Assembly (NCBI GenBank): GCA_018061225.1
Contig: JAGOUK010000055.1
Coordinates: forward strand, 1 to 7,672
Source of the DNA: Candidatus Omnitrophota bacterium
GTDB lineage: Bacteria > Omnitrophota > Gorgyraeia > 2-02-FULL-51-18 > JAGOUK01
Length of the DNA stretch: 7,672 nucleotides
Reading direction: 5' to 3'
The number at the start of each line of letters is the position of its first letter. Positions within the stretch are counted from its first letter, which is position 1. This document shows positions 1 to 4,912 of this stretch, piece after piece. Both the position numbers and the translations under genes were made by a program. The notes beneath the pieces were generated by a model. It was given only the letters and a program-made list of their open reading frames with translations. It was not told the DNA's origin and ran no database searches.

Positions 1-228
1 CTCCTCACGGTGTTTGATATAGGAAGCTTTTTCGGCCATTTCGATATCGCCGCGCATCGTCTCAGCCTCGATCCGGGTCAAAAGACCCTTCTGGGCGAGC
101 TTTTCGATGAGCATGTCGACTTCCGACGCGCTTGCGGGACCTGCGGCAATCGCCAATCCCAATATTGAGGCCAACATCGACAATCCCATCAGGGCCGCCC
201 ATGTCCAGCCGGTCTTCACTCTCTGCAT
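1..228 (-). CDS. Exported, probably porin-like protein, N-terminal part (runs off the left edge)
   Basis: The first 76 codons are visible and the rest lies beyond position 1. The start is the ATG at 228, six bases after a clear CGGAGG ribosome binding site. The protein opens with a signal peptide: a basic start (MQRVKTGW), a hydrophobic core at about residues 11-30, and an ASA cleavage site at residues 32-34. The mature N-terminus (about residues 36-68) is a short amphipathic helix with the pattern 'E-V-D-x-L-I-E-K-L-x-x-K-G-L-L-T-x-x-E-A'. This kind of segment commonly precedes the beta-barrel in phosphate-selective (OprO/OprP-like) and other putative porins. The porin call rests on that segment, on the phoBR neighbours and on Pho-box-like repeats upstream. 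No barrel sequence is visible, so another secreted or coiled-coil envelope protein remains possible. Confidence 0.7.
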   Translation of the reverse strand, partial: MQRVKTGWTWAALMGLSMLASILGLAIAAGPASASEVDMLIEKLAQKGLLTRIEAETMRGDIEMAEKASYIKHREE

Positions 229-350
229 CACGAACCTCCGGTTATTTGATGAACAATCTATTTTGAGCAGATTGCTGTTGTGGGGCGTTTGAAGCGCCAT
301 ATCTACTTCACACAGTGTAAGAAACATCTGTCTGAACCAATGCATAACCG

Positions 351-368
351 TGTAAAGACTGTGTAAAG
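351..368 (-). promoter_or_regulatory. Tandem Pho-box-like repeats upstream of the porin-like gene
   Basis: Read on the minus strand, two identical CTTTACA heptamers (368-362 and 357-351) are separated by CAGT, giving an exact 11-bp period. This is the geometry of PhoB/OmpR-family sites: a 7-bp half-site, a 4-bp spacer and direct repeats. The half-site differs from the E. coli CTGTCAT consensus. The pair lies about 125-140 bp upstream of the start codon at 228. A -10-like TACACT lies at 319-314, but I could not find a well-spaced -10 immediately after the box. PhoB binding is an inference from spacing and context. Confidence 0.45.
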
Positions 369-369
369 G

Positions 370-397
370 AAAAAGGGCCCGCGGAGCGGGATCGGGC
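370..397 (-). terminator. Weak intrinsic terminator after phoR
   Basis: On the minus strand, immediately after the phoR stop, a GC hairpin (CCCGC, loop TCC, GCGGG; 390-378) is followed by CCC and five U residues (374-370). A competing pairing, GCCCG (397-393) with CGGGC (381-377), uses the same bases. The stem is short and the U run modest, so termination may be partial. The Pho-box-like repeats of the next gene start right behind it. Confidence 0.45.
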
Positions 398-398
398 G

Positions 399-1850
399 TT
401 AGGAAGGAAGGGGCAACGTGAAGGAAAAAACGGATCCGAGGCCGGGGCCGGGGCTTATGGCCGAGACCGTGCCGCCATGCTGCTCGATGATGTGCTTGAC
501 GATCGACAGACCGAGTCCGGTCCCGCCCAATTCACGCGAGCGGGCTGGGTCGACCCGGTAGAAACGTTCAAATATCCGGCCCAGCGCCTCTTGCGGAATC
601 CCCGCCCCGGTGTCGGTGACCTCAAACCGGATGCGGTCTGATTCTTTAAAGGAATGAATGCCGATGTTTCCGCCCTGCGGCGTAAACTTGACCGCGTTCT
701 CCAGTAGATTCACCCAGACTTGCTCCAGCTGATCCGAGTCACCCATCACCGTGCACATTCCGGCAGATACGGAATTATCAACACGAATTTCTTTTGCGAC
801 GATGGCCGTCTGCAGGGCGGTGAGCGCCCGCGCGGCCGGCGCGGCCGGGTCCATAGGCTCGCGCTTCGACAGGCCGCCGCCCTGCTCAATGCTCGACAGA
901 TCGAGAAGGTCATGGATCAGCCGCGAAAGACGCTTGGCATCCTCATCCATCATTTGAAGGAATCGCTTTGCGTGCTCCGGCTTCTGCCACGCTCCGGCCA
1001 ACAGCGTCTCAATAAATCCCTGAAGCGAAGTGAGCGGTGTCTTGAGTTCGTGTGAAACATTCGCGACAAACTCCCGCCGCAGATTTTCAAGGCGGTGAAG
1101 TTCCGTCACGTCATGAAAGACCAGCGCTGCTTGCCGCTCACCCGAAGCGATTTGGTACGGAGCGGCGCTCACCATTAAATGCCTATCAGGGGATCCAAAG
1201 AATCGAATCTCCTTTGAGATGGTTTTGCCTCCGGCCAAGGCCAAGCCGACCAACGCCTCCAGCTCCGCATTCCTGACCGTCTCAAGCAGACTTTTGCCGA
1301 TCGAGCGGGTTTCGGAGAGGCCGAGCATCACCGCGGCGGCCGGATTTATCAGGAGGATGGATCGGTTCTGAGCGATCACCAAAAGTCCTTCGCTCATACT
1401 GCGCAGCATCGCGTCGAGCTTGGTTTTTTCTCGCTCCAGGTCGAGGACGCGGCTTTCGAGATCGCGGGCCATGCCGCTCACCCGCTGATCAATCTGAAAA
1501 AACTCATCGGACGCCTGAGCCGGATGCCCCGAGGCGCTGACGGGCCCTGAGAGGCGGTCGATCTTTTTTTGGAATCTCGCGCCTAATACGGCGGACACGG
1601 CCGCGGCCGTTCCGCCAAACACACCGGCCAAAAGGAGAAGACGTCCGCGCGTTCCTTCGGGCGCGCCTTGCGCCACCACGTCATATGCCATATGCATCGC
1701 CGCAAAAATAAAAAATACCGCCGCCGCGCCCATACGGTGATAGGGGTTCTTTAAGCAGCGTCTCCAGGGATGCTTTGGATCGTTCAAAGTCTCACTCGGC
1801 GTCGAGCCGGTATCCTTCATTCTTGATCGTGATGATGCGGTCGGCCTCAT
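399..1850 (-). CDS. phoR: Phosphate regulon sensor histidine kinase PhoR
   Basis: Membrane-bound sensor kinase that phosphorylates PhoB. In this family it senses phosphate status through the Pst transporter and PhoU, neither of which is in the window. Two membrane segments (about residues 41-60 and 69-91) enclose only a few periplasmic residues, as in PhoR proteins that lack a periplasmic sensor domain. A PAS-type domain follows (about 142-250). The dimerisation/phosphotransfer helix carries the H-box VSHELKTPL with His267. The ATPase domain shows the N-box NLLENAVKF (381-389), G1 DTGAGIP (413-419), F-box IFERFYRVD (426-434) and G2 GGTGLGLS (442-449). All catalytic boxes are intact. The start is uncertain. 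The ATG at 1850 overlaps phoB by 59 bp and lacks a ribosome site; ATG 1820 or TTG 1787 (close to the phoB stop) are plausible true starts and do not affect any domain. It is translationally coupled to phoB. Confidence 0.95.
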   Translation of the reverse strand: MRPTASSRSRMKDTGSTPSETLNDPKHPWRRCLKNPYHRMGAAAVFFIFAAMHMAYDVVAQGAPEGTRGRLLLLAGVFGGTAAAVSAVLGARFQKKIDRLSGPVSASGHPAQASDEFFQIDQRVSGMARDLESRVLDLEREKTKLDAMLRSMSEGLLVIAQNRSILLINPAAAVMLGLSETRSIGKSLLETVRNAELEALVGLALAGGKTISKEIRFFGSPDRHLMVSAAPYQIASGERQAALVFHDVTELHRLENLRREFVANVSHELKTPLTSLQGFIETLLAGAWQKPEHAKRFLQMMDEDAKRLSRLIHDLLDLSSIEQGGGLSKREPMDPAAPAARALTALQTAIVAKEIRVDNSVSAGMCTVMGDSDQLEQVWVNLLENAVKFTPQGGNIGIHSFKESDRIRFEVTDTGAGIPQEALGRIFERFYRVDPARSRELGGTGLGLSIVKHIIEQHGGTVSAISPGPGLGSVFSFTLPLPS

Positions 1851-2484
1851 CTTTGAGTTTTTTTCTCAGCTGGCCGATATGCATGTCCACGGTGCGCGTC
1901 TCGATCTGCTCGGCGGCCGTGTAACCCCAGACCCTGTCCAAAAGCTGATCGCGCGACAAAAGACGTCCGCGCGCCTCGAGCAGAATCCGCAGAAGTTTGA
2001 ATTCTTTATGGGTGAGATCAACGGATTTGCCTTTGATCGTGACCTCGTGCTTTTCACAGTCCATTTCGAGCGCGCCGGCCTTGAGCTGATTGGACGGCTC
2101 AGTCTGCGCGCCGACTCTTCTAAACAGAGCTTTGACGCGCGCGGCCAGCTCGCGGGTGCTAAAAGGCTTGGTAACATAATCATCCGCGCCCAATTCGAGA
2201 CCCAGCACCTTGTCCGATTCCTGAGATCTGGCGGTGAGCATCAGCACCGGCGTATTCGCGATCTTAGAATTTGCGCGAATAGCTTTGAGAATATCCGTTC
2301 CGCTCACTCCGGGAAGCATCACATCCAGCACGATAAGGTCCGGCTTCTCACGGCTTGCGGTCTCAAGACCACGGTCGCCCGTTGACGCGCAAAGGACGCG
2401 ATATCCCTCTTCCTCAAGGTTGAAGCGTAAAAGTTCCTGAATATTTTTTTCGTCTTCGATGACGAGTATGGTTTTCTTGCTCAT
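1792..2484 (-). CDS. phoB: Phosphate regulon response regulator PhoB
   Basis: OmpR/PhoB-family transcription factor that activates phosphate-starvation genes once phosphorylated by PhoR. Numbering is from the GTG at 2490, two codons before the ATG chosen here. The receiver domain occupies about residues 6-122, with the acidic pocket E12/D13, phospho-acceptor D56 in 'IVLDVMLPG', the switch Thr86 in 'MLTAR' and Lys108 in 'VTKPF'. The winged-helix DNA-binding domain follows (about 135-230), including 'LTHKEFKLL', the recognition-helix region 'RTVDMHIGQLRKKL' and the wing 'IKNEGYRL'. The length (about 230 residues) is normal for PhoB. The ATG at 2484 (MSKKTILV) is preferred over the GTG; neither has a strong ribosome site. 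It is followed directly by the overlapping phoR. Tandem TTAC repeats upstream suggest autoregulation. Confidence 0.95.
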   Translation of the reverse strand: MSKKTILVIEDEKNIQELLRFNLEEEGYRVLCASTGDRGLETASREKPDLIVLDVMLPGVSGTDILKAIRANSKIANTPVLMLTARSQESDKVLGLELGADDYVTKPFSTRELAARVKALFRRVGAQTEPSNQLKAGALEMDCEKHEVTIKGKSVDLTHKEFKLLRILLEARGRLLSRDQLLDRVWGYTAAEQIETRTVDMHIGQLRKKLKDEADRIITIKNEGYRLDAE

Positions 2485-2492
2485 AGGCACTC

Positions 2493-2538
2493 AATCTACA
2501 CAACAGCCATGTGAAAGACTAGTAATTTTTAAGTAAAG
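2493..2538 (-). promoter_or_regulatory. Candidate PhoB-autoregulated promoter of phoB
   Basis: On the minus strand, CTTTACT (2538-2532), AATTACT (2527-2521), CTTTCAC (2517-2511) and CTGTTGT (2506-2500) form heptamers spaced 11, 10 and 11 bp apart with AT-rich spacers, as expected for a tandem Pho box. A -10-like TAGATT lies at 2498-2493. No -35 hexamer is seen at the matching distance, which is typical of PhoB-activated promoters where the box replaces the -35. The first heptamer shares CTTTAC with the repeat upstream of the porin-like gene. The implied transcript start falls at about the phoB ATG. Binding is inferred, not shown. Confidence 0.4.
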
Positions 2539-2729
2539 CCGCTCCTTGATGCCTCCTCCGAGAACCCACACTCCTACCTTTGACAGACGCTCTTTGCCTA
2601 TTGTAACAGCAACCCATCAATTGAGTTAGTCGATACATTATTAAGATTATGGATACTTTAGTGCTTTAGTTATGATACGTAACTTATTGTGTATCTGAAT
2701 GTTATGATATTGCCAATCTATTTGGTGAT

Positions 2730-2756
2730 TTGACAAATGAAAATCGATTGTATACT
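2730..2756 (+). promoter_or_regulatory. Sigma70-type promoter for the 43-residue membrane protein
   Basis: A perfect TTGACA (2730-2735) and a near-consensus TATACT (2751-2756) are 15 bp apart. The spacer is shorter than the optimal 17, which could make the promoter activator-dependent or sensitive to supercoiling. The predicted start is near 2763, just five bases before the first leader hairpin. Orientation, the strong ribosome site and the downstream terminator all agree with a plus-strand transcription unit. Confidence 0.6.
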
Positions 2757-2767
2757 CGACCCTAGAC

Positions 2768-2823
2768 CAGCCAAATGGTTGGCTGATCCGGTTCCGCGAG
2801 GAACCGAACCCACCGAGGAGGTG
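2768..2823 (+). promoter_or_regulatory. Structured 5' leader: two tetraloop hairpins in front of the ribosome site
   Basis: The leader of about 68 nt contains two perfect 7-bp stems in a row. The first is CAGCCAA/TTGGCTG with loop ATGG (2768-2785). The second is CGGTTCC/GGAACCG with a GNRA-type GCGA loop (2789-2806). They are separated by three bases. A third small stem, CACC (2811-2814) with GGTG (2820-2823), would place GAGGA of the ribosome site in its loop. The 5' hairpin sits almost at the predicted RNA end and could protect the message. The arrangement could also control translation. I do not recognise it as a known riboswitch class. Confidence 0.6.
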
Positions 2824-2830
2824 AGTTCTC

Positions 2831-2962
2831 ATGAAGCGCGACTTATTTATGGGCATACTGGTTGGAGCGATCCTAGGCCTGGTGTTTACACCGACCCTGA
2901 CGCCTTACCTGCCCTTCATCGTAATCCTGACGGTCCTGTTGGCTGTGAAGGTTATCCACTAA
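2831..2962 (+). CDS. Small two-helix membrane protein, 43 residues, unknown function
   Basis: The start is the ATG at 2831, preceded by a near-perfect ribosome site GGAGGTGA (2817-2824) six bases upstream. The product starts MKRDLFMG and ends AVKVIH. Two hydrophobic helices (about residues 5-20 and 27-42) are joined by a proline/threonine turn (PTLTPYLP). The first helix has a glycine-zipper spacing, G8-x3-G12-x3-G16, which usually supports tight helix packing or oligomerisation. Basic residues at both ends (K2, R3; K40) suggest that both termini face the cytoplasm. The gene has its own promoter, leader and terminator, so it is very likely expressed although most gene callers would miss it. 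I do not recognise the family. Its position opposite phoB and next to a desaturase gives only vague hints (envelope or stress). Confidence 0.8.
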   Translation: MKRDLFMGILVGAILGLVFTPTLTPYLPFIVILTVLLAVKVIH

Positions 2963-2981
2963 CACACCGACTTGCGCCCAA

Positions 2982-3020
2982 GCACCCCCGCAATAATCCT
3001 TGCGGGGGTGCCCCTTTTTT
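2982..3020 (+). terminator. Strong intrinsic terminator of the 43-residue protein unit
   Basis: A perfect 12-bp stem, GCACCCCCGCAA (2982-2993) with TTGCGGGGGTGC (3000-3011), closes a six-base loop and is followed by CCC and TTTTTT (3015-3020). It lies 19 bp after the stop codon and ends a transcript of about 258 nt. The T run is on the plus strand only, so it acts on plus-strand transcripts. Confidence 0.95.
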
Positions 3021-3035
3021 GTTAATATCTCACCT

Positions 3036-3140
3036 ATGTTTGATATATTCTCTAATCCACGCGAAAAGTTCTACTTCTGGATCGGCCTCGGCATCGGTCT
3101 TTTGACCATCGCCATCGTCCGCTCCTACCTCCAGGCATAA
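3036..3140 (+). CDS. Tiny single-pass membrane protein, 34 residues, unknown function
   Basis: An ATG-to-TAA frame encodes a protein that starts MFDIFSNPREK, crosses the membrane once (about residues 13-28, aromatic then glycine-rich, 'YFWIGLGIGLL') and ends IVRSYLQA. The sharp polar/hydrophobic/polar layout looks like a real membrane peptide rather than noise. There is no ribosome site. A weak promoter, TTGCGG (3000-3005) and TAATAT (3023-3028) with 17-bp spacing, would start transcription at about the ATG, giving a leaderless message. It could alternatively be translated from readthrough of the upstream terminator. Its stop codon touches the A run of the next terminator. I do not recognise the family, and a chance frame cannot be excluded. 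Confidence 0.45.
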   Translation: MFDIFSNPREKFYFWIGLGIGLLTIAIVRSYLQA

Positions 3141-3168
3141 AAAAAGCGCCGTGTTTCCACGGCGCTTT
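3139..3168 (-). terminator. Intrinsic terminator of the desaturase gene, possibly bidirectional
   Basis: A perfect 11-bp stem, AAAGCGCCGTG (3143-3153) with CACGGCGCTTT (3158-3168), closes a four-base loop. On the minus strand it is followed by an uninterrupted U run (3145-3139), so it is a canonical terminator 24 bp after the desaturase stop. On the plus strand it is followed by TTTAAGTTTTG and may also stop the 34-residue gene. Confidence 0.9.
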
Positions 3169-3191
3169 AAGTTTTGTATTTTAAAAAATAA

Positions 3192-4340
3192 TTAGGCTGG
3201 GTTTGATGATTCGGGCTGAGAAGAAATCATCTCAAGCCATTTCCGACGCTCGGACATAAATTGCGCGCGAAGCGCTTTAACCTCTTCTGACTTGGCTTTG
3301 AGAATCCCGCTGTTTTCTTCTGCCCAATTGGCGCACATGCGGCGATACTCTCCCGCCTTTGCTTCCCATTGTTGAAGCGTTTCCCGCAGTCGGGCATAGA
3401 ATTCGTCGAGCTGCTTCGCCGCCAGCGCCAACTGCGGGTGCTGCTGCAGCTTAGCGATGCGCTGGACCGCGAGTTCTTTTTCAACGAGAGTTCGCGCGGC
3501 CAAAATCTGCGATTCTTCGGTGCGCTTGATGTTGGTCGTCAGGCCGACAAAGCTCAAGAGCTTAACCGTCCACTTAGTCGGATCCCAGTGATACCAACGG
3601 ATGCCGTTACGATAGTCGGAAGGAAAACGATGGTGAAAGCTGTGATACCCTTCGCCATGCGTGACGACCGCGCAGAGGAAGGAATCACGCGCCGTGCATC
3701 CCAGATCATAAGTCTGCTTACCGAGCGTATGAGCGACAGAGTTGATGCAGAACACGCATTGATGGATGACAAAAAGTCTCGCGCATACTCCGAGAAAAAC
3801 CGTTCCCCAGAAACTTCCAAACGCGATGCCCAGTGCCAGCGGAAATATCATGCCGGCCGTGACAGACCAGACCGTGTAGTACTTGTGCTGATTCGCGATC
3901 CAAGGATCGGAGCTTAAGTCCTTGGCGTTGCCGTAATCCTGCTTGGGCCGTTCAAAAATAAACCAACCCATATGCGCGTGCCAGAACCCTTGCTTGATGT
4001 TATAGGGATCCTTGGGCGTGTCCACAAAACGGTGGTGATCACGGTGCTCGGAAGACCAGTTGAGCACCGAACCTTCCCAGGCCGCGGCACCAAAAAATAG
4101 ACAAAGATATTTGATAAAAGATGGGACCTGGAACGCCTTGTGGGCAAAAAGACGATGATGGCCGAAGGTGGTGGCCATCATGGTGGCCAGCGCCATGACG
4201 ACTGCAATGATCCAGTCACCGGGGGTCAGATCATGCTTCCAAAGGTACAAAGGAAGACCCACCACCGCTAAGATAGTTGTCGATCCAAAAAAACCTACGT
4301 TCTTCCAGTCGTACTCCTGCTTAACGGGGTGGGTATTCAT
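3192..4340 (-). CDS. Membrane fatty-acyl (delta-9 type) desaturase with C-terminal coiled coil
   Basis: Integral-membrane di-iron desaturase that would introduce a double bond into acyl chains (acyl-CoA or acyl-lipid), raising membrane fluidity. All three histidine boxes are present: H62-RLFA-H67, H99-RD-HH103 in 'SSEHRDHHRFVDTP', and H233-SF-HH237 in 'GEGYHSFHHRFP'. The auxiliary metal-ligand region 'NSVAHTLG' (200-207) is also present. Hydrophobic segments lie at about residues 17-34, 42-59, 76-92 and 160-195. Residues about 275-372 form a charged, heptad-like helical tail after the catalytic domain. The shortest members of the family end near where this tail begins, while some proteobacterial desaturases of 370-400 residues have comparable tails. 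The ATG at 4340 follows GGAG by ten bases. The gene lies 22 bp behind the RRM gene and is surely co-transcribed with it, which suggests cold induction. Confidence 0.95.
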   Translation of the reverse strand: MNTHPVKQEYDWKNVGFFGSTTILAVVGLPLYLWKHDLTPGDWIIAVVMALATMMATTFGHHRLFAHKAFQVPSFIKYLCLFFGAAAWEGSVLNWSSEHRDHHRFVDTPKDPYNIKQGFWHAHMGWFIFERPKQDYGNAKDLSSDPWIANQHKYYTVWSVTAGMIFPLALGIAFGSFWGTVFLGVCARLFVIHQCVFCINSVAHTLGKQTYDLGCTARDSFLCAVVTHGEGYHSFHHRFPSDYRNGIRWYHWDPTKWTVKLLSFVGLTTNIKRTEESQILAARTLVEKELAVQRIAKLQQHPQLALAAKQLDEFYARLRETLQQWEAKAGEYRRMCANWAEENSGILKAKSEEVKALRAQFMSERRKWLEMISSQPESSNPA

Positions 4341-4362
4341 TTAATTATCGCTCCAAGTTTAA

Positions 4363-4719
4363 TTAGAAACGACGAGGGCCGCGGTCTCCGCCGCCGCCAA
4401 AGCCGCCGCGATCACCGCGATCGCCGCCAAAGTCGCGACGGGGTCCGCGATCACCGCGGGGGCCGCCTTCGGTCTTGGGCTTGGCAAAATCAACGGTCAG
4501 ATTGCGTTCCATGAAGGGCTGGCCATGAGCCGAGTCCTTGGCCTTCTGAGCCGCTTCTTCGGTCGCCATTTCGACGAACGCGAAGCCGCGGGAACGACCG
4601 GTATAAGAATCGCGGACTACGTTGACGCTCGCAACGTCGCCGTATTGGACGAAATGATCGCGCACTTGGTTGTCATCCGCCTGGAAAGACAAGTTGCCGA
4701 CATACAGTTTGCTATTCAT
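4363..4719 (-). CDS. RRM-domain RNA-binding protein with RGG tail (RbpA-like)
   Basis: Small cytoplasmic single-stranded RNA-binding protein. One RRM domain (about residues 3-80) shows RNP2 'LYVGNLSF' (5-12) and RNP1 'RGFAFVEM' (44-51), with the aromatic RNA-stacking residues Y6, F46 and F48. It is followed by a low-complexity Gly/Arg/Asp tail (about 84-118, repeated GDRG and GPRR units). The length (118) and design match the glycine-rich RNA-binding proteins known as cold-induced RNA chaperones in cyanobacteria and found in many other bacteria. The ATG at 4719 begins the RRM exactly; a GAGG lies 13 bases upstream, further than ideal. It heads a two-gene unit with the desaturase. Its long leader carries a terminator-like hairpin, so expression may be controlled after transcription starts. 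Confidence 0.95.
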   Translation of the reverse strand: MNSKLYVGNLSFQADDNQVRDHFVQYGDVASVNVVRDSYTGRSRGFAFVEMATEEAAQKAKDSAHGQPFMERNLTVDFAKPKTEGGPRGDRGPRRDFGGDRGDRGGFGGGGDRGPRRF

Positions 4720-4745
4720 GATGTAACCGTAACCTCACTAGAATG

Positions 4746-4802
4746 AAAAAAACCGCCTTAAGCGTTTCGTGTTATCGAAGTTGTCGCTTAAAACGGCCTC
4801 TC
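4746..4802 (-). terminator. Intrinsic-terminator-like hairpin inside the RRM gene leader
   Basis: On the minus strand, CCGTTTTAAGCG (4796-4785) pairs with CGCTTAAGGCGG (4764-4753) in a 12-bp stem containing two G-U wobbles, followed directly by seven U residues (4752-4746). The 20-base loop has an inner stem TTCG/CGAA (4779-4776 with 4769-4766). The wobbles pair only in minus-strand RNA; the plus strand would have A-C mismatches. This points to the minus-strand transcript as the functional one. The U run ends 26 bases before the RRM ATG. It could be an attenuator, the end of a small RNA, or the terminator for transcripts coming from the P-II gene. Confidence 0.8.
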
Positions 4803-4858
4803 TCGGATGGACACTACTTGCGAGTTGACTGACAAGTGCGCAAGACTCACTTACTAAC
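4746..4858 (-). ncRNA. RRM-gene leader RNA, candidate attenuator or stand-alone small RNA of about 110 nt
   Basis: Between the predicted start (about 4858) and the terminator-like U run lies a leader with a complete RNA-gene layout: promoter, structured body and terminator. In the 5' half, CTTGCG and ACTTG compete for the same downstream CGCAAGT segment, giving two mutually exclusive small stems. The 3' half is the terminator hairpin. If termination is regulated, this is a riboregulator of the RRM-desaturase operon. If termination is efficient, it is an independent small RNA. No known RNA family is recognised. Confidence 0.4.
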
Positions 4859-4864
4859 ATCAAG

Positions 4865-4893
4865 AGTGTATCCGGCAACTGAGGTGAAGTCAA
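4865..4893 (-). promoter_or_regulatory. Sigma70-type promoter of the RRM-desaturase operon
   Basis: On the minus strand, TTGACT (4893-4888) and TACACT (4870-4865) are separated by exactly 17 bp. Five of six and four of six positions match consensus. The predicted start is near 4858, giving a leader of about 139 nt for the RRM gene. It lies 76 bp past the P-II stop codon, so the RRM gene need not depend on P-II transcription. Confidence 0.65.
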
Positions 4894-4912
4894 TACAACA
4901 TATTTACATTAA

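Larger units (their letters stand above)
2491..2830. other. AT-rich divergent regulatory region between phoB and the 43-residue membrane protein gene
   Basis: This 340-bp stretch holds no convincing protein gene. Its left end (2493-2538) carries the Pho-like repeats of phoB and a second -10-like TACAAT (2605-2600, minus strand). The middle (2620-2720) is strongly AT-rich with several GATAC motifs and a repeated GTTATGATA (2669 and 2701). The right end carries the plus-strand promoter and structured leader of the small membrane protein. A small dyad, CCAA (2713-2716) with TTGG (2722-2725), lies just upstream of that promoter's -35 and could be an operator. An open frame on the minus strand (2647-2856) has no ribosome site or family-like sequence and is ignored. 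Confidence 0.7.

Noticed and set aside
107..292. Plus-strand frame of 61 codons at the left edge
   Set aside because: It is antisense to the signal peptide of the porin-like gene, whose start has a strong ribosome site.
1879..2385. Plus-strand open frame of 168 codons opposite phoB
   Set aside because: It is fully antisense to a clear response regulator and has no family-like sequence or ribosome site; GC-biased codons in phoB keep the opposite frame open.
2551..2580. GGAGGAGG and AGGAG stretches on the minus strand upstream of phoB
   Set aside because: They look like ribosome sites, but only a 16-codon GTG frame follows, without character; not called as a gene.
2647..2856. Minus-strand frame of 69 codons in the AT-rich intergenic region
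   Set aside because: It lies over the promoter and leader of the small membrane protein, has no ribosome site, and the translation resembles no protein.
2737..3105. Plus-strand frame of 122 codons over the small-protein unit
   Set aside because: It reads through the leader hairpins and the strong terminator, while the frame at 2831 has the exact ribosome site and a membrane-protein pattern.
3369..3917. Plus-strand open frame of 182 codons opposite the desaturase
   Set aside because: It is antisense to histidine-box coding sequence, with arginine-rich, featureless translation.
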